DNA of 64,000 nt from Otis tarda (lineage: Eukaryota > Chordata > Aves > Otidiformes > Otididae), in the NCBI GenBank assembly GCA_026413225.1, contig CM048591.1, forward strand, positions 48,133,803-48,197,802, read 5' to 3'. Below are positions 30,997 to 44,400 of the stretch, in pieces. Position 1 is the first letter of the stretch; the number at the start of each line of letters is the position of its first letter. The notes under the pieces are model-generated. The model saw only the letters and a list, made by a program, of their open reading frames with translations. It was not told where the DNA came from and did not search any database. Both the position numbers and the translations under genes were made by a program.

Positions 30997-33900
30997 CTTA
31001 CCATACTAGGCTTTCTAGAGTCAGTTGGAAGACATTTAGTATGATGTTTTATCTGACTGATAAATCTGCCTGAGCTCCAAGGCAAATCAATAGGGAGATA
31101 AGGTAAGGGCGACTTTCCAGTGAGATTTTTCTAACATGCAAACATGCCCTCAGATCTGAAAGAGCCTGGAATTCATCATTAAAGGAGTCAAGCTGTTTGC
31201 TCATTGCGACAGCCCTTCATCAGTTATCAATGCAACAAAAAAGCTGAAGAAAACTCCTTGCAGGAATGAAATGGGCAGGCTGCAATACCATGGTGTCAGA
31301 GAGACTTGTCATACAAACACCTTCCCTTGCTTTCTCTTAGATGGCTGCAAAAAGAAGATAAATGATAGCTGATGACAGAATTGTTACCTACCTTTCCACT
31401 TATTACCACCTTTAAAAACACTTTTGAAAAATTCTGCAAAACACTGCAAGTCTGACAACTGCTTATGCTGGGATAGGCCCCCTGGGAATGCACTTTGTCA
31501 AAATTTCACAGTGAGCCTTGCTTCCTTGCTGCCCTTGGAAAAACCTAGGTAGTAAATTCTTTGTGTATTGGCCCTGTCTGCTGAGAGACTAGCATACTAT
31601 TCCTTGTTCCTGTCTCCAGATGCTCTTGTGTTTCAAGGTCACTTTAGGGGGTAATATCACTTTAGGCAAGGTATGCCTTTTTTTTCCAAACAAGAACTAC
31701 CCACCCAGTTCTTTGACGGAGAGAGAGAAAGTCCACATTTCTGCTTTACTAAGAATGCTATCTGAACGACTTATATTGTGACTAAATGTATGTATTACCA
31801 TCTTTATAGCTAAGCAAGAATTACAGGAAGTACATAAAGTTGCCCTAATTGCTCAGAATCCTTATTCAATTTCTATCATAAAGGAAAAAAAATAACATTG
31901 TTATGCAGTGGTTTGGAAGTAGATCTTCATTATCAAAGAAGCTGCAATTTTAGTATTACAAAAATAAAAATCAGATACAAAAGAACCCATCTTCATTGCA
32001 TAGCTTCTCCAATGTACTTTGAACACATACATTCCATAGATAATCAGATTATAGGCACATATAATATAGGCACATATCACAAATATTATGATTCCAGTTT
32101 TTAAACTGAATATAAACTTGAAGGAGTGATTTCAACTCATAAGCAAGATTTCACTTACTAAGGGAAAACACAGAGGTAAAAATGTGAATCTGAATGACCA
32201 CTAAGTATGTCTGGATATTGGTATGTTAACTTGGCTCAGCAACTAACTGGTTCACTGAGCCATTTTTTTCACACCTTGCATTTAATACTGATCGTTAATA
32301 ACAAGCACATACTATGTAGCTTTCAGTAATGTGACTTTGTCTACCTCAACGGTTCACTAATAAGTGATAGACTTCTACAGTTCCACTTCAGATCTTTTAA
32401 GTGTTAAATATAGAACTGAGTTTTCTGGTTTGGGTTAGTACCTTCTTCTGGTACTCTGCCTCCACAATATACATTTGGATTATGAATGTGGTAAAATGTC
32501 ATCCACTTTAGCAGCTTGCTGTAACATCTCTTATCCTCAGTCATTATTCCCAGTCACAGTAAGTTTCACATCTGCAAAAGGTCACTGTGCTGCATCTTTA
32601 GTCAGTCACTAATTTAGTGAAAGAAGCCTTTTCTATCTGAAGCGGTGTAGGTAAACTTGACTGTAAATTTTTTTAGCAACTTTCTTCTGACACCACTCAC
32701 AGATAGTGTTAAGGCACTGAAAATATGCCTTTGTGTGAAGTAGTTCCCTCTGCTTTGAAAATTTCAGGCAAGCTGGTCGCTATATTTATGCAACTGGAAA
32801 ACTGTGCAGAGCAACCAACTAGCATACTGCAAACTCACTCCTCTATCTCACTGCTTCTCTATGCAGAATCTAAGCAGTAGGATACAGGCAATCAATACAA
32901 TCGAGTATCTGTCACTTAATGACTTACTGCTTATTGCCATGATCATGCACACGCCAGCTGTGAATCAAAACATTTTCACCTTGATTTCAAAGAGGGAGAT
33001 TGAAACAATTATATTGTAACCAACCTGCTTAGTTATTAAATCACTACCTAAACCACATCCAGTTGTACACCCACAACCTAGCATACATATTCCTAATTTA
33101 TTACTTAGGACAGTTGAGTCCTGAGTGCCTTCTTGACAGGCTACATTTATACTAGAAATTTTAAAGTTGTCATTCTCCAGACTGCTGCAGGACAGTCTGG
33201 TTTTGGTCATTATTACTATTAGGAGTATGACCGAATGGCACAGAGGTGAACATCCAGAGACTTGCCTACAGCAGTTTTCATTGCTGCAACAAGTGGTAAT
33301 GTTGTAGCAATGTTAGGTATGGATGTGATGTTAGCAAAGGCAGTAAAAGCTCAAGTAAGAATCAAGAATTTAGGGAAATCAACAATTTAGTTGAACTAGA
33401 GTGAGTCTAACCTTAAATATTCATCCAAAGAAGACAAAGTGCCCAGAGCGCTACCTTAAGTCTTTCCACAAAGCTGGTCACAAGAAAAATCCTTGCACTT
33501 GGAGAGAAAATGGCTGGTTGGGCAAAATGAAGTCCTGGTTTCTGCAAAGGCTTGGCAACAGTTAGATCTCATTTTCAAAAAGACACATGGTGTTCTCAGG
33601 ACACATAGTGCAGAAATATAGTATTTTAAACACATTTAGGCTCCTCAACCTCAGTCAAGCACTAGTTACAATTAAACAGACAACATTAAAATTTCAGGTC
33701 ATTGCCTTTCCCAGGCTGACCAGAGGTAAAACATTAACACCAATTTGGTCAGCTGGCCACCTCAGAGAGTCACCTAAGATGGAAAAGGAGTAGCAAAACC
33801 AAACAACAATTATCTGCCTCTTGTTTTGCCTCATCTATTGTTGGAAGTTAAAGGAGCATTGAGATGAGAGAACGTTTATTTAATGATTTATTTAAAAGCA

Positions 33901-36681
33901 GAAGGATTTTGTAATGAAATACTCTATGCTGCCTTTATGTTGACCTTTGTCTTCCCTGGCTTGGAATTGCTTATCATCATATGGAGGAAGTAAATTTTCC
34001 TGTTTTCCTGTTTTAATAGATAATCTGTATGTATCTTTCCCACAGAGACATAGGAGTCAGAAGTAGTATGAAACCATTCAAACAAGAAAACTTGCTTAGA
34101 AAAGCATAGTATTTGTGGAATCATAAAGTAATCAGGTTGATATCAATTAAATAAAAAGTTCTGTTTCTTATTAATTTGACCAAATTGAACCTGACAGCAA
34201 CTCTTTCACTGTTGTGGTGAGTTATTACTATTTTCCAGAGCAGAGAAGTAATTGTCTGATCATGTGTGGAATCACTGCTGCATCCACCCTCCCATGCCAT
34301 TTGTAAAGTCTGTCATTAGAAGCAGCAGTCTGTAGCTGGGGTTTCCACTAGACTCATATAAATGGGTGAAAAGCAGTAGGCTCCTGGGAAAAACAGAAAA
34401 TCTGGCAGGCTTACCTGAGATAATTGTTGTTTTCATGGTTTTTCTGGTCTAGCCTGAAGCAGGAAGAAACAGAAACAACACCAAAAAAAAGTGTGTAGCT
34501 ACTCTTTTTCCAACCTAGTTTCATAATCTCAAGAAGTTTGGATAGGTTTCAACGAATCACCAGAAAGTTCAGATGCTTACCTCAATGGGACCTCAGATGC
34601 TTTTAAGGCTCACCCAGCAGAATGATTCCTATGTAATTCAGACTAGCTACTGAAAGGCTGGCTGTGGAGAGATCTTGGAGTTTTCTGTTCCCAATGAAAA
34701 TACAATTCAGGAACATTGTGCAGAGCTAAAGTTTGTGAAAAGGACTGTGAGTACTACAGCATTCTTTCTATTTGCATTCCATATAAACATTAGCTAGGAT
34801 TTATGTATTAATATCTTCAAAGCACTTTTTAAGCATTAGCTAATTTTCTGTTTTAACAAGTATCATTAAAAAATTCTGGCACGTTATCCAGCCTGGTTGT
34901 TACCTGTGAGAATTAGGTTGTACACGGACAGGCTGAAAAAAAAAAGTAGGATTTATCCTTCTAACAGGGTGCACATCTGGCATGCACAAGGAACCCATGT
35001 GTTATGTGCCCGTGAGAAATCTTCAGCAAAAATAGGTCTCTAAAGTGGTGCTGTTGACTTACAAAATAAGGCTGCAGTCCAGCAAGCAGTAGGACTGATG
35101 ACTGTACAGCACAAGATGTAGCTCCTTCTTTGCCTAATATTACGGTCGTGCTTATGTGTTTGCAGAATCAGGGTGCAAATACAATTCTTTAACAGTGAGA
35201 TTTTAGCATGAATGGGACATCAGTAGCTCTTAAAACAGATCTGAAAAGCCTCATGATGTCACTCAATTTTCCAGGCTTGACATTTATTAAAGTATAATAA
35301 ATATTTGCAGGGATAAGGGAAAGGGTGAGCACTTTGATTTTCCCACTTTGACTTTCATGAGACAGATTTAATTGGACAAAATTTCTGCCGCATTCACAAT
35401 ATTAAAAATAACTCAACAAATTCAGAGTTGTCTTTTTTTTTTTCAGAAATAAGGACAAGTAGCCAAGCACCGTATCCATTATGAAGGGCAAAAAAAATCC
35501 CTAAGACTTTTAAAAGACTCGTAAGTCCTTAAAAACTACCTTCAGCTTGTACTGGGAGGTGACACTGCTCATGCTTATGGTGAAAAACAAAGGTGTGACT
35601 GCAGCAGCGTCAGACCTATGTGTGGTAGCTGGAAGGGCAATGGGGTGCTGATGCCTAGATCCAGCATCAGCTGCAGGGCTATTATTCTGGGCAACTTTCT
35701 CAATAGTTATAGGGTCAGGGCCTGCAGTGTCCAAGTTCAGGCATTCAGGGAGTGACTAACTTGGGTTTGACACCTTGTAACAGTGGCAGGTGCCTTGGGA
35801 AGGAGCCTTGCCAAAGGATATGTCCCCCTACTCCTCCTTCTTCCATCAGGATGCTAAGGCTTGCTAACAATTCACATGGTCTTAGCTAGCAAAGATGTTC
35901 AGTTAGTGACTCAGGTGTGAATTTGCAGATATTTCCTGTGACGTTGCCTTCATGGCTGTCATCTAGCAGTAGATGCCTTTGTTCTACCTTTATGGGAGCT
36001 GGACAGCCAATATTTTAAGCCAGGATTTGCTCTGCTTGTTGTCTCCCTCAGACAGCTAACCCAGTGCTCTTAACTTTCCTGCCAATGAAGGCATAAAGCT
36101 TGTGAAATTATCTTCACTAGCCATAAAACCTATTGTTCTCTCCTCCAAATGAACAAAAAACCACAAAACACTTCTTGAAAATAAACAGATGGGAACAAAA
36201 AGCCATTTGGTATCAAACCATGGCAATAACTGCTGGTCAGACATTCCTCTCTCTGAGTTCACAACATGGGGCTGGATCTGTAGAGTTTGAATGGTAGAAA
36301 TATTAAACTGCCCGCTCAAGCTCTACCTGGCAATGGAGCAGAATGGCCAGTTCATGGCAAGGAACAGTTGAAGTCTCTCCCCTAGCTTTGAAGAAAGATC
36401 ACAGGGTAAACACCTTGAGTAAAAACTTTTCCAAATTAGCAGAATTTGGCCTTCTGTGAGAAATCAGAGATATGCCGCACAATGCTGCTGAGTCTTTCTA
36501 GGAAAGTTAAAGGAAAGTTGCTCACAGGAAAAGAGCTACAGATAAAAGAGATACTTTCCTTCTAACATCAACCATGTGATTGTCCTGTGGAGTGCTATGC
36601 AAAATTTACACTTTTAGGATAATGATTGTAAAACATGGCTCCTTTATAGTTTGCTTTTTCAGTTTTGGCTGAGAACTCCTC

Positions 36682-36732
36682 AGCTGCGATTAAGCTTTAC
36701 TCTTACTTAAGCTGCGATTAAGCTTTACTCTT
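36682..36732. repeat. 28-bp tandem duplication
   Basis: AGCTGCGATTAAGCTTTACTCTT occurs at 36,682-36,704 and again at 36,710-36,732, with TACTTA-type filler between. The period is 28 bases and the copies are identical over 23 bases, so this is a small recent local duplication. Confidence 0.93.
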
Positions 36733-38591
36733 TGGAATGCATTTTTTAACTTCTGTTCAGTAAATTGCAGCATGCTGATTTTCACATTTGCTTTTGAGCT
36801 CTCTTTTATGTTATGCAAGTCCTGATGGCAGTGATGTCTTTCGCTCTTGCCCATGTACATCACTAAACACTATGGCTTTCCTCATTCTCTGCATCACCTG
36901 AACACATGCTCATATTTCCCCTGACTGTGGCCTTAGTCTTTCTTGCATCAGTCACAAAATTATTGGATTGAATTTATATTGGAAAAAGCCTTGCTCCAGA
37001 CTGCATGCACAAGTTTTAACATGCTGGCACTCTGAACCAAGAGGCCCACACTGTGTTATGGTGTTATAGCTGTGAAATAATGATATATGCCATATACTTT
37101 ACCTTTGAATGCTATGTTTGTGAGGGATTTGGATATGTAAGATTACATCTTCTAAATCAGTCTGTGCTACTTGATTGATCTTCAAACATGTGGGAAAAGT
37201 TAGCTTAATAAAGAATCTGCCAAGTAAGAATTTTTTTTTTTTGTTACTCATTTCGACCTTCCTGTCCTATACAGTGGGGGAAGCAGGACCTAATTTATAA
37301 AGTCATTTCCTATTCCCAAAAGCTTACTTGAATCCTTTGATGTCGCTAACTCTAAGCAAGGCTTCTTGGAATGTTTCATCCTACTCAGATTTTTGTCAGA
37401 TTATGAGTACATTTGCTGGTTTAAACACTTTTCAAATGCCTATATAAAGATAGAGTCTCTTAACATAAGCTGTGCTGAAAAATGTCTGTCATGCCATTTG
37501 AAAAACCTTAACTAGTTTTAAAAATAATCTCAATTTTTAAAAAGGTGTTTGGGCAACTTAGTAACTAGTAATTCATGTGACTAAGAGGAAGCAGGGAGTA
37601 AAAGAGATAAAACCAAAGCATAACATATGTATCTTCAGCTACACACAAAATGAATTATCTGGAATTGATAATAATGATATAACGATTTGCCATGGGTAGT
37701 GTGAGCATTTCTGTGGCCTTTTGCTTGCTTTATTTTATATTACCAACTATTTGAGTCAACTGGACAGAAATATGGTTCCAAGTGATTTTTGAGCTCTTCT
37801 AATGAGACTGTGAGGTTCCCAGTATGCAAATCATGTAGAATAACTTCATTGTATTTCTAGAGATACAGGTGAAAACTGGAGGCTCTTACCACATCACCGC
37901 ACTGTGGTCTTCTCACTGCCTCCCTGCCTCCCAGACTGGCCAGTTTTAAAACCATATTCTCGTTCTTTGTATATATGCTTTAGCTATTTAAGCAGAGCCA
38001 CTGCTATCTAGTGGAATTAACTTTTCTATGAGTCTTGATGTAACATGATGCGTATTGGAAAGGGGTAAATATTGGGGAGCAGATCATGCACTTTTGTGGG
38101 GTTGGACTCAGCTAACAGTTCAGCTTTCAAGCTTTAAGAGCCACGCAACAAAGCAGCTTTCCTGAAACAGGCTGGGTAGGCCTGTGGCCTGCTTCCTTTT
38201 AAGTGGATCTGCATGGAGAGGCAATAGCTTCCTTTGAAAAAATCGTAGACAGGTGATGGCTTCTCCCCTGCTCTCTCTTAACCCTTACAGAACTCTGATG
38301 AGCTGTAGGCCATTTTCTAGAGCATGCAATAATTTCAGTAGCAGTATTACAGATTTTTTGGGGGTTTGGGTTTTTTTTTCCTTCAAAAATAACTCAGTCC
38401 TCAACACGCTGGGTTCTGAAAGCAGTGAACCGTGTTCATGATCTGCTCAGGCAGCAGCCTTTCTGTTTCATTTAATACAGGCTTGGTGTTTTAGTCATAA
38501 TTGAACTACCTATTAAAATCAATTATAGCCTCCTGCCTTCTCATCTGTTTGTTTGCTGCAAGTGGGAAGCAGATTCTGACCTGAAAACACT

Positions 38592-38620
38592 CTTTTTTTT
38601 TGTGTGTGTGTGTGTGTGTT
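38592..38620. repeat. T-run followed by TG microsatellite
   Basis: A run of T followed by about ten TG units. It is a simple repeat with no other association visible. Confidence 0.9.
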
Positions 38621-40449
38621 TCAGTTAGTTTGCTACTGCTCTTTCAGCTAGGTACTAATGAGTCATGATGACTTACACTGGGCCTCTGTAAGTGCTTTCA
38701 TACTCTCTTTTCTCCTCCTGAACTCCTCCCTGCTTAAAATTCTCAGCAAATGTCATTAGTGCAGTGTTCTGCCTCTTTCTTAGCTCACTAGGTAGCATTG
38801 ATCCTCCCGAGAAGAGCGAAGGTTGGAACAGCTGACTAATTACCCTGAAAGTACATGGAGGGGAGAGCTGGGAACACCCAGATTGCTCACAAAATTACAG
38901 GTTGCAAGTCACTGAGTGGAAAAGGAAGAAGACAGCATGAACAAGCCAGTGATGAATCCAGCAGCATCACTTTGCTGTTCTCCCCCACAGTCCCTTAGTC
39001 ATGCTGCTTCGGGGCAGTGGTGTGACAGAGACATAAGGGGGCATCCCTCCTTCCATTCCTCTTCTTGTCTTGGGAAAAAATTAACCACGCTGTGCTCTTA
39101 CCGACTTCAGCTGAATGCCTGAATATCCTCACCTTTTTAATCAGTGGAAAAGAGCAAAGATACAATGAGAAGGGATAAATCTTGTCTGAACATATCTACT
39201 GCAACCTGTGGAGGAAGCAGAAAAAGAGAGTGAAAAGCCTCTTCAGTTTGCTCAAAATGACATTTGTGTTGTAATTCTTTATGGAGCTGTAGCAAGTTGA
39301 TAGCAGCACTGAGCAATTAGGAGACCATTCTGTGACAAAAATACAGCTGAAGCTCAGCCTGAATGGTTAGGTTACAGACTGAGGACCTGGGAAGTGGGTG
39401 CTCTGTCTATTTTCAGAGGTCAAACTGCTCAGCGCCAAACTCTCATAGATTTGAGGCCCATAGTTTGTTCGTTATCACTCTTTCTCCCTGATGCAAATCA
39501 TGAAGTGATTTGTTACACACATTTTCACAAGGCAGGGTGGGGCAACAAATGTTTGTGAATTTTTGCTGTGAGACTTACTGGCTGCCTTAATTGTGGGAAG
39601 CTTCTGTGCAGTGTTTCTACTATGTTTAGGAAACACATTGTCTGCTTGTATATGTGTATTTGTGTGTGACTGCAATATATTTGTGTATCGACAGCACTTG
39701 CGTTTTCAGCAGTATATCCCTCTGTTTATTTTGGCCTCTATGGAGATGGAATGATAAAGTTGTGTTTTGGTATTATGCACTTGTTGAGTTTAGATCAAAG
39801 CTGAAGCTATGATGGGAAGCACACAGTACTATACTGTGACCTCATATGCACATGACTTCAGGCCCCTAGAATGATCAAGTTTATTTCCAAAGAGGGGTAG
39901 GTTTCCTGGGGAGAACTGATATTTTCACTATATTTCAGGGGAGGGAAATGAGCAACCTTTAGGATACAATTAGAGACATAAATGCCTTGAGTCCCATTTT
40001 GCTTGCATTCTGGTTCCAGGAAATCAGTTGTTGGTGCTCTGAATGTCTGTACACAAGTGCAAGACGTTCCTCTTAAATATATTCAATTTTTCGTGTGTCA
40101 CAAGGCAGCAGGGTATTTGGGGGTTTTAGAGTTTTAGAATCAATACAAAATTTAAGTAAAAACACACATTCAACAGGTTTCAGTAGTTTCTTCACTTAAA
40201 ATACATTACGTCCTTGCTTTCCACTTGGGCAATCTCCCCAGTGCTTTCTGAAATGATCCACTTCCCTGTTTTTAGTATTTAGATTCCATTGATGAACCTT
40301 TTTAGCCAACCTAAAAATATGTAGAGCCTGCTCATATGAACAGAGTGTCTAGCACTCCTTCTCCTCACATTTGTAACCTTGACAGTACAGAGAAAGCTCT
40401 TGCTTTCCCTCCTACTTTCATTGTCTTAAAAAAAAATTAGTGTGGTAGC

Positions 40450-40490
40450 TTCTTTCTTTCATTTTTCTTTCTTTCTTGCTTTCTTTCTTT
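40450..40490. repeat. TTTC-rich simple repeat
   Basis: Interrupted CTTT/TTTC units. Low-complexity pyrimidine tract. Confidence 0.85.
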
Positions 40491-40813
40491 GTTGAGTTCT
40501 TGAATTCTTCTGAGTTGCTTCACACAACTCAAGCTGATGTTTTGCCTGATGAACAGTTGAGCATTTTATTTTATTTTGAAAGTTTCACTGTTCAACACAG
40601 CATTTTTTTTTCCTGTTTTGACTAATGCATGCGATTTCTGATTCTGCATTGTAAATTTATTATACTGCCTTCAGGTTGTATGATGAAGTTCAACTTCAGT
40701 AGAAAAAAAGCTTTTTTTTTCACTGCTTTCAATATGAAGAAAAGCAGGTGAAACTACTGTAAAAATGAGCTTGCAGGTGGAACATAGAGCAATTACCCTA
40801 ACTCCTTTTAACT

Positions 40814-41465
40814 AACCAGGCCAAGTGCAAGGTCCTGCACCTGGGTCGTGGCAATCCCAGGCACAAATACAGGCTGGGCGGAGAATGGATTGAGAGCAGC
40901 CCTGAGGAGAAAGACTTGGGAGTGCTGGTAGACGAGAGGCTCAACATGAGCGGGCAATGCGCCCTTGCAGCCCAGAAGGCCAACCGCATCCTGGGCTGCA
41001 TCAGGAGGAGCGTGGCCAGCAGGTCGAGGGAGGTGATTCTGCCCCTCTACTCTGCCCTGGTGAGACCCCACCTGGAGTACTGCGTCCAGTTCTGGAGCCC
41101 CCAACACAAGAAGGACATGGCCCAGTTGGAAAGGGTCCAGAGGAGGGCCACCAAGATGATCAGAGGGCTGGAGCACCTCTCCTGTGAGAACAGGCTGAGA
41201 GAGTTGGGGCTGTTCAGCCTGGAGAAGAGGAGGCTCCGGGGAGACCTGATAGCGGTCTTCCAATACCTCAAGGGGGCCTACAGGAAAGATGGGGAGAAAC
41301 TGTTCAGTAGGGCCTGTTGTGATAGGACAAGGGGTAATGGGTTTAAATTAGAAGGAGGTAGGTTTAGATTAGATATTAGAAAAAAATTTTTTACAATGAG
41401 AGTTGTAGAGCACTGGAACAGGTTGCCCAGAGAGGTGGTGGATGCCCCATCCCTGGAAGTGTTCT
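40814..41465 (+). mobile_element. CR1 LINE fragment, truncated at both ends, frame still open
   Basis: It covers the C-terminal third of the CR1 pol ORF, from [20 protein letters not shown] through [20 protein letters not shown] and [20 protein letters not shown] to [18 protein letters not shown]. The reading frame is uninterrupted from about 40,802 to the stop at 41,489-41,491, extending a few codons into non-CR1 sequence. This piece lies after the catalytic FADD region, so it encodes no enzyme. The 3' UTR and octamer tail are missing, which is unusual because CR1 copies are normally truncated only at the 5' end. A later deletion or rearrangement is likely. It is close in sequence to the copy ending at 24,757. 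Confidence 0.93.
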
Positions 41466-41491
41466 ATGAACTTCATGAGGAAGTAGAATAA

Positions 41492-44400
41492 CCCTCATAA
41501 CCCTGAGGTTATGAAGTAACTGCAGACAGAGTACTTTAGCCCAGAAGGAGAAGTTCACAGGGACAGGAATTTTCTCAAAATACAGAGAATGTTCTTGAAT
41601 TTGTGTTAGTCACAAAAATAGAAGTAGTGGGCCAGCCCAAAGGTTGAATTAGACAAGAACTTAGTCTCTGAGAGCTGTGAAAGGTGCTTGTGTGTGCGTG
41701 TATGTGTGTGTGCATGTAAAATTGTGCTGTCTTCATTGCAGCATGAAGTTTCCTGTTTGCTTTTGAAAGTTTTCACTTCCTTTTCTGAAGCACCCAGCCA
41801 CTATTACTCTTTTTTTTTTTTTTTTTTTTTCATATTTCATAGAATAAGCAAGAGGAAAAGAGAGGGACAGGGATGTTTGTGCTGTTACTGAAGAAGTGAT
41901 CTGTGGATCATCTGTCAGGATTTCTCCTGACACTTCCCCTGTTCCCAAGATCCTAGAAGAAGAAGGAGAGGGTGCTATTTGGAGAATGGTGTCTGAAGGA
42001 GGTGCTCAGACTTTCCTCCTCATGCATGCTTCTACTAAAAAGCTAGAGTGATGGAGAAGTGTTGTTAGTTTCTTGTTCTTCTCAGTGTATATTTATTGAG
42101 CAGTGGAGCAGTATCTCTGTTCCCTAAACAAATGATGGAATGTATTTTGCAACAAAGATCAGAAAAATAAAGATTATAATTTTATGTACTTTGAGTTTAA
42201 ACAGGATGTCTTCCCCCTTTTTGAGTGTCTACACGCAAAACCTCTTGCTAATCTAGCTGATTCAAAACATGACCTTTTATCATTTTTCTCTCTGCTTTTT
42301 AAGAAGGCAGTCAGTCTCAGGAAATCAATTAACTCCTTAAAAATGTTTCTCTGCAGTGCCTTCTGCTTTCTTTGTCACTCTAACTAAACATAGATTCATA
42401 TTTTCACTATATATATATTGATATATACAAATATTTTTTATTACTAGATAAAAATGTCAGTATAAGACATCTCAATTAATGCAAACACACTGGGCCTATC
42501 TGTGCATTCCCAGCCATGCCCCGTGTCCTTAACATCTGCTAGGCTCCATTTAAGTGATTGTTGTCCATATGGTAAGTCCATGAAAGAATGACAGATCAAT
42601 GATATAACTGCCTGCAGTAGCTGCTGATGCTTGCAAACTGTTCATTCAATGAAAGCAAGAGATAAGTAATTATTCCGAATCATGTTACCGAGAACAAATC
42701 TCCTCACTGAGCACTAGGTTAATTAATTTTCTACTGTATTAATTATGTAGCTTTGCCTGTGGTGCTCTGCTGCAACACAGTGCAAGCTGTCTCACAAAAG
42801 TAGTAGGCAAGAAGAACTTAGCAGGGGAAGAAGCTAATTCTTAGTAAGTGTTAAAATCTGCTTTTAGCTGCACCCATCAGACGAGTTGTGAAAAGTAATC
42901 ATAAAAGTTAGCTTAGGTATATTGACGATGAGAAGTATAAATTTCAAACCAACCTCCAGATTTACATGCAGCAGCATGTCTGGTAATGTGTCAATACAGA
43001 GCATTTACAAAGGGAGGGGGGAAAAAAGGCCTAAAATCTATGCCCCTGAACTCTCCAGAATATACTGGTTTATGCTTCTGGCAACAGTCAGTGGAGCAGG
43101 ATGTACAGGAAGTTGGGACAGAGTGATTCAAAACGGTTGGATAATATAAGATACCATGTTGAAAGGTTTAACAGATTTACAAATCCAAAGCCCAGAAGCA
43201 GTTTCACTTCTGGTGCTAGAGGCTAGCTTTCCATTACAGCAAAACAAATTGATCTGACCTACCTGTAACAGCTAATGTAAACATAAAATACAGGGTTCTT
43301 GAAAACTTGCTTACTTTTCCCATTTCCCAGCTGGAAATAAGCACTTCATTTATTGTATGTTTCTATTTCTTGTTTGGGATTGCTTCATGTTAAATATTTA
43401 TAACCAGTAAAGCTAGTAAAATGCCTGCAGAAAATTAGATAACAGATCTATCTAATAGAATTAATAGTTTGTCGTCCTTGCTCTTCCAAATGCTTTTTAT
43501 AAATAGAAATAACCAATCCACAAAACTTAAACTGAGATATTATGTTTTGGATAAAAGAAAACACAGAGATAAACATTCCCAGATTAGTTTGTTTTTATTT
43601 TGTTTCTATTTTTCACAAACTCAAGGAGTTGTGTTTTTGCAAGACCACAACATGCTCTACTTGAACATGTTTTGTCTTGAACCAGATATGCAAACATGCA
43701 TGGAAAGCTCATATTTCAACGAGTGATCACTTGCACAGTGGCCTGTGGTAATTTTGCAAGTACTTAGCAATGACTTTAATTATTCCAACAGTCTAGTTAT
43801 TGTTTGGGATAGTAGCCAGTAAACAGTGCAAAGTGCTGAACAAAGGACAATGGTTTTGTTGCTCTTGAGGAACCTGAATTTAAGGCTAATAGATACAGAA
43901 AGTTGATCAATGCCTCCAAAAGCAAAATATTTTGCAGGAAACTGAACACAGTCCTGTTCTTCCAAGGTTTGTTACAGTCTTGGTAGTTGCTCCTGCTGGT
44001 TGCTGGCTTGCAGAGCTGATCAGAAATGGTACTTGCATGCCACAGGAATGTTAACTATTTCAATCCCTGTTGTTTCAAGACGGAAAAAAAAGGTTGAAAA
44101 CAGTAGCTTTTTTTTTTTTAAATTTAAACTTAGCAACTTTTTTTTTTTTTGATATCTCAAAAGGACTATTTTTACCTTGTAGTTTTCTTGTGTTTCCCAA
44201 TTTTGATGATGCCTCATAACACATTTCTAATCATGGGAATCTTAAAGCCACACTAAATACACAAAAAAAAAAAAAAAAAGAGATTATGATGCAGGTAGGG
44301 ATGAAGATGCTAATCATGGGCCACTTGGTCGTAGTTCAGGAGGCCAAAGTAGTGCCTAAGGCTGAAGAGCTGAGAGCTTGCTTTGGGTTGAGAAAATGAA

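Larger units (their letters stand above)
31002..40812. other. Long non-coding stretch, few structures
   Basis: Almost 10 kb of AT-rich DNA without a recognisable gene or well-preserved transposon. Small features are a 28-bp tandem repeat at 36,682, a TG microsatellite at 38,592 and a TTTC-rich tract at 40,450. Longest frames are under 95 codons. It may be intron or gene desert. Confidence 0.5.

Noticed and set aside
34490-34535. Possible CR1 3' tail (ctttttccaacctagtttcataatctc)
   Set aside because: The resemblance is limited to a few words and no upstream CR1 sequence is readable.
37990-38015. Second CTCF-like site (ctgctatctagtggaa)
   Set aside because: Several core positions disagree with the consensus.
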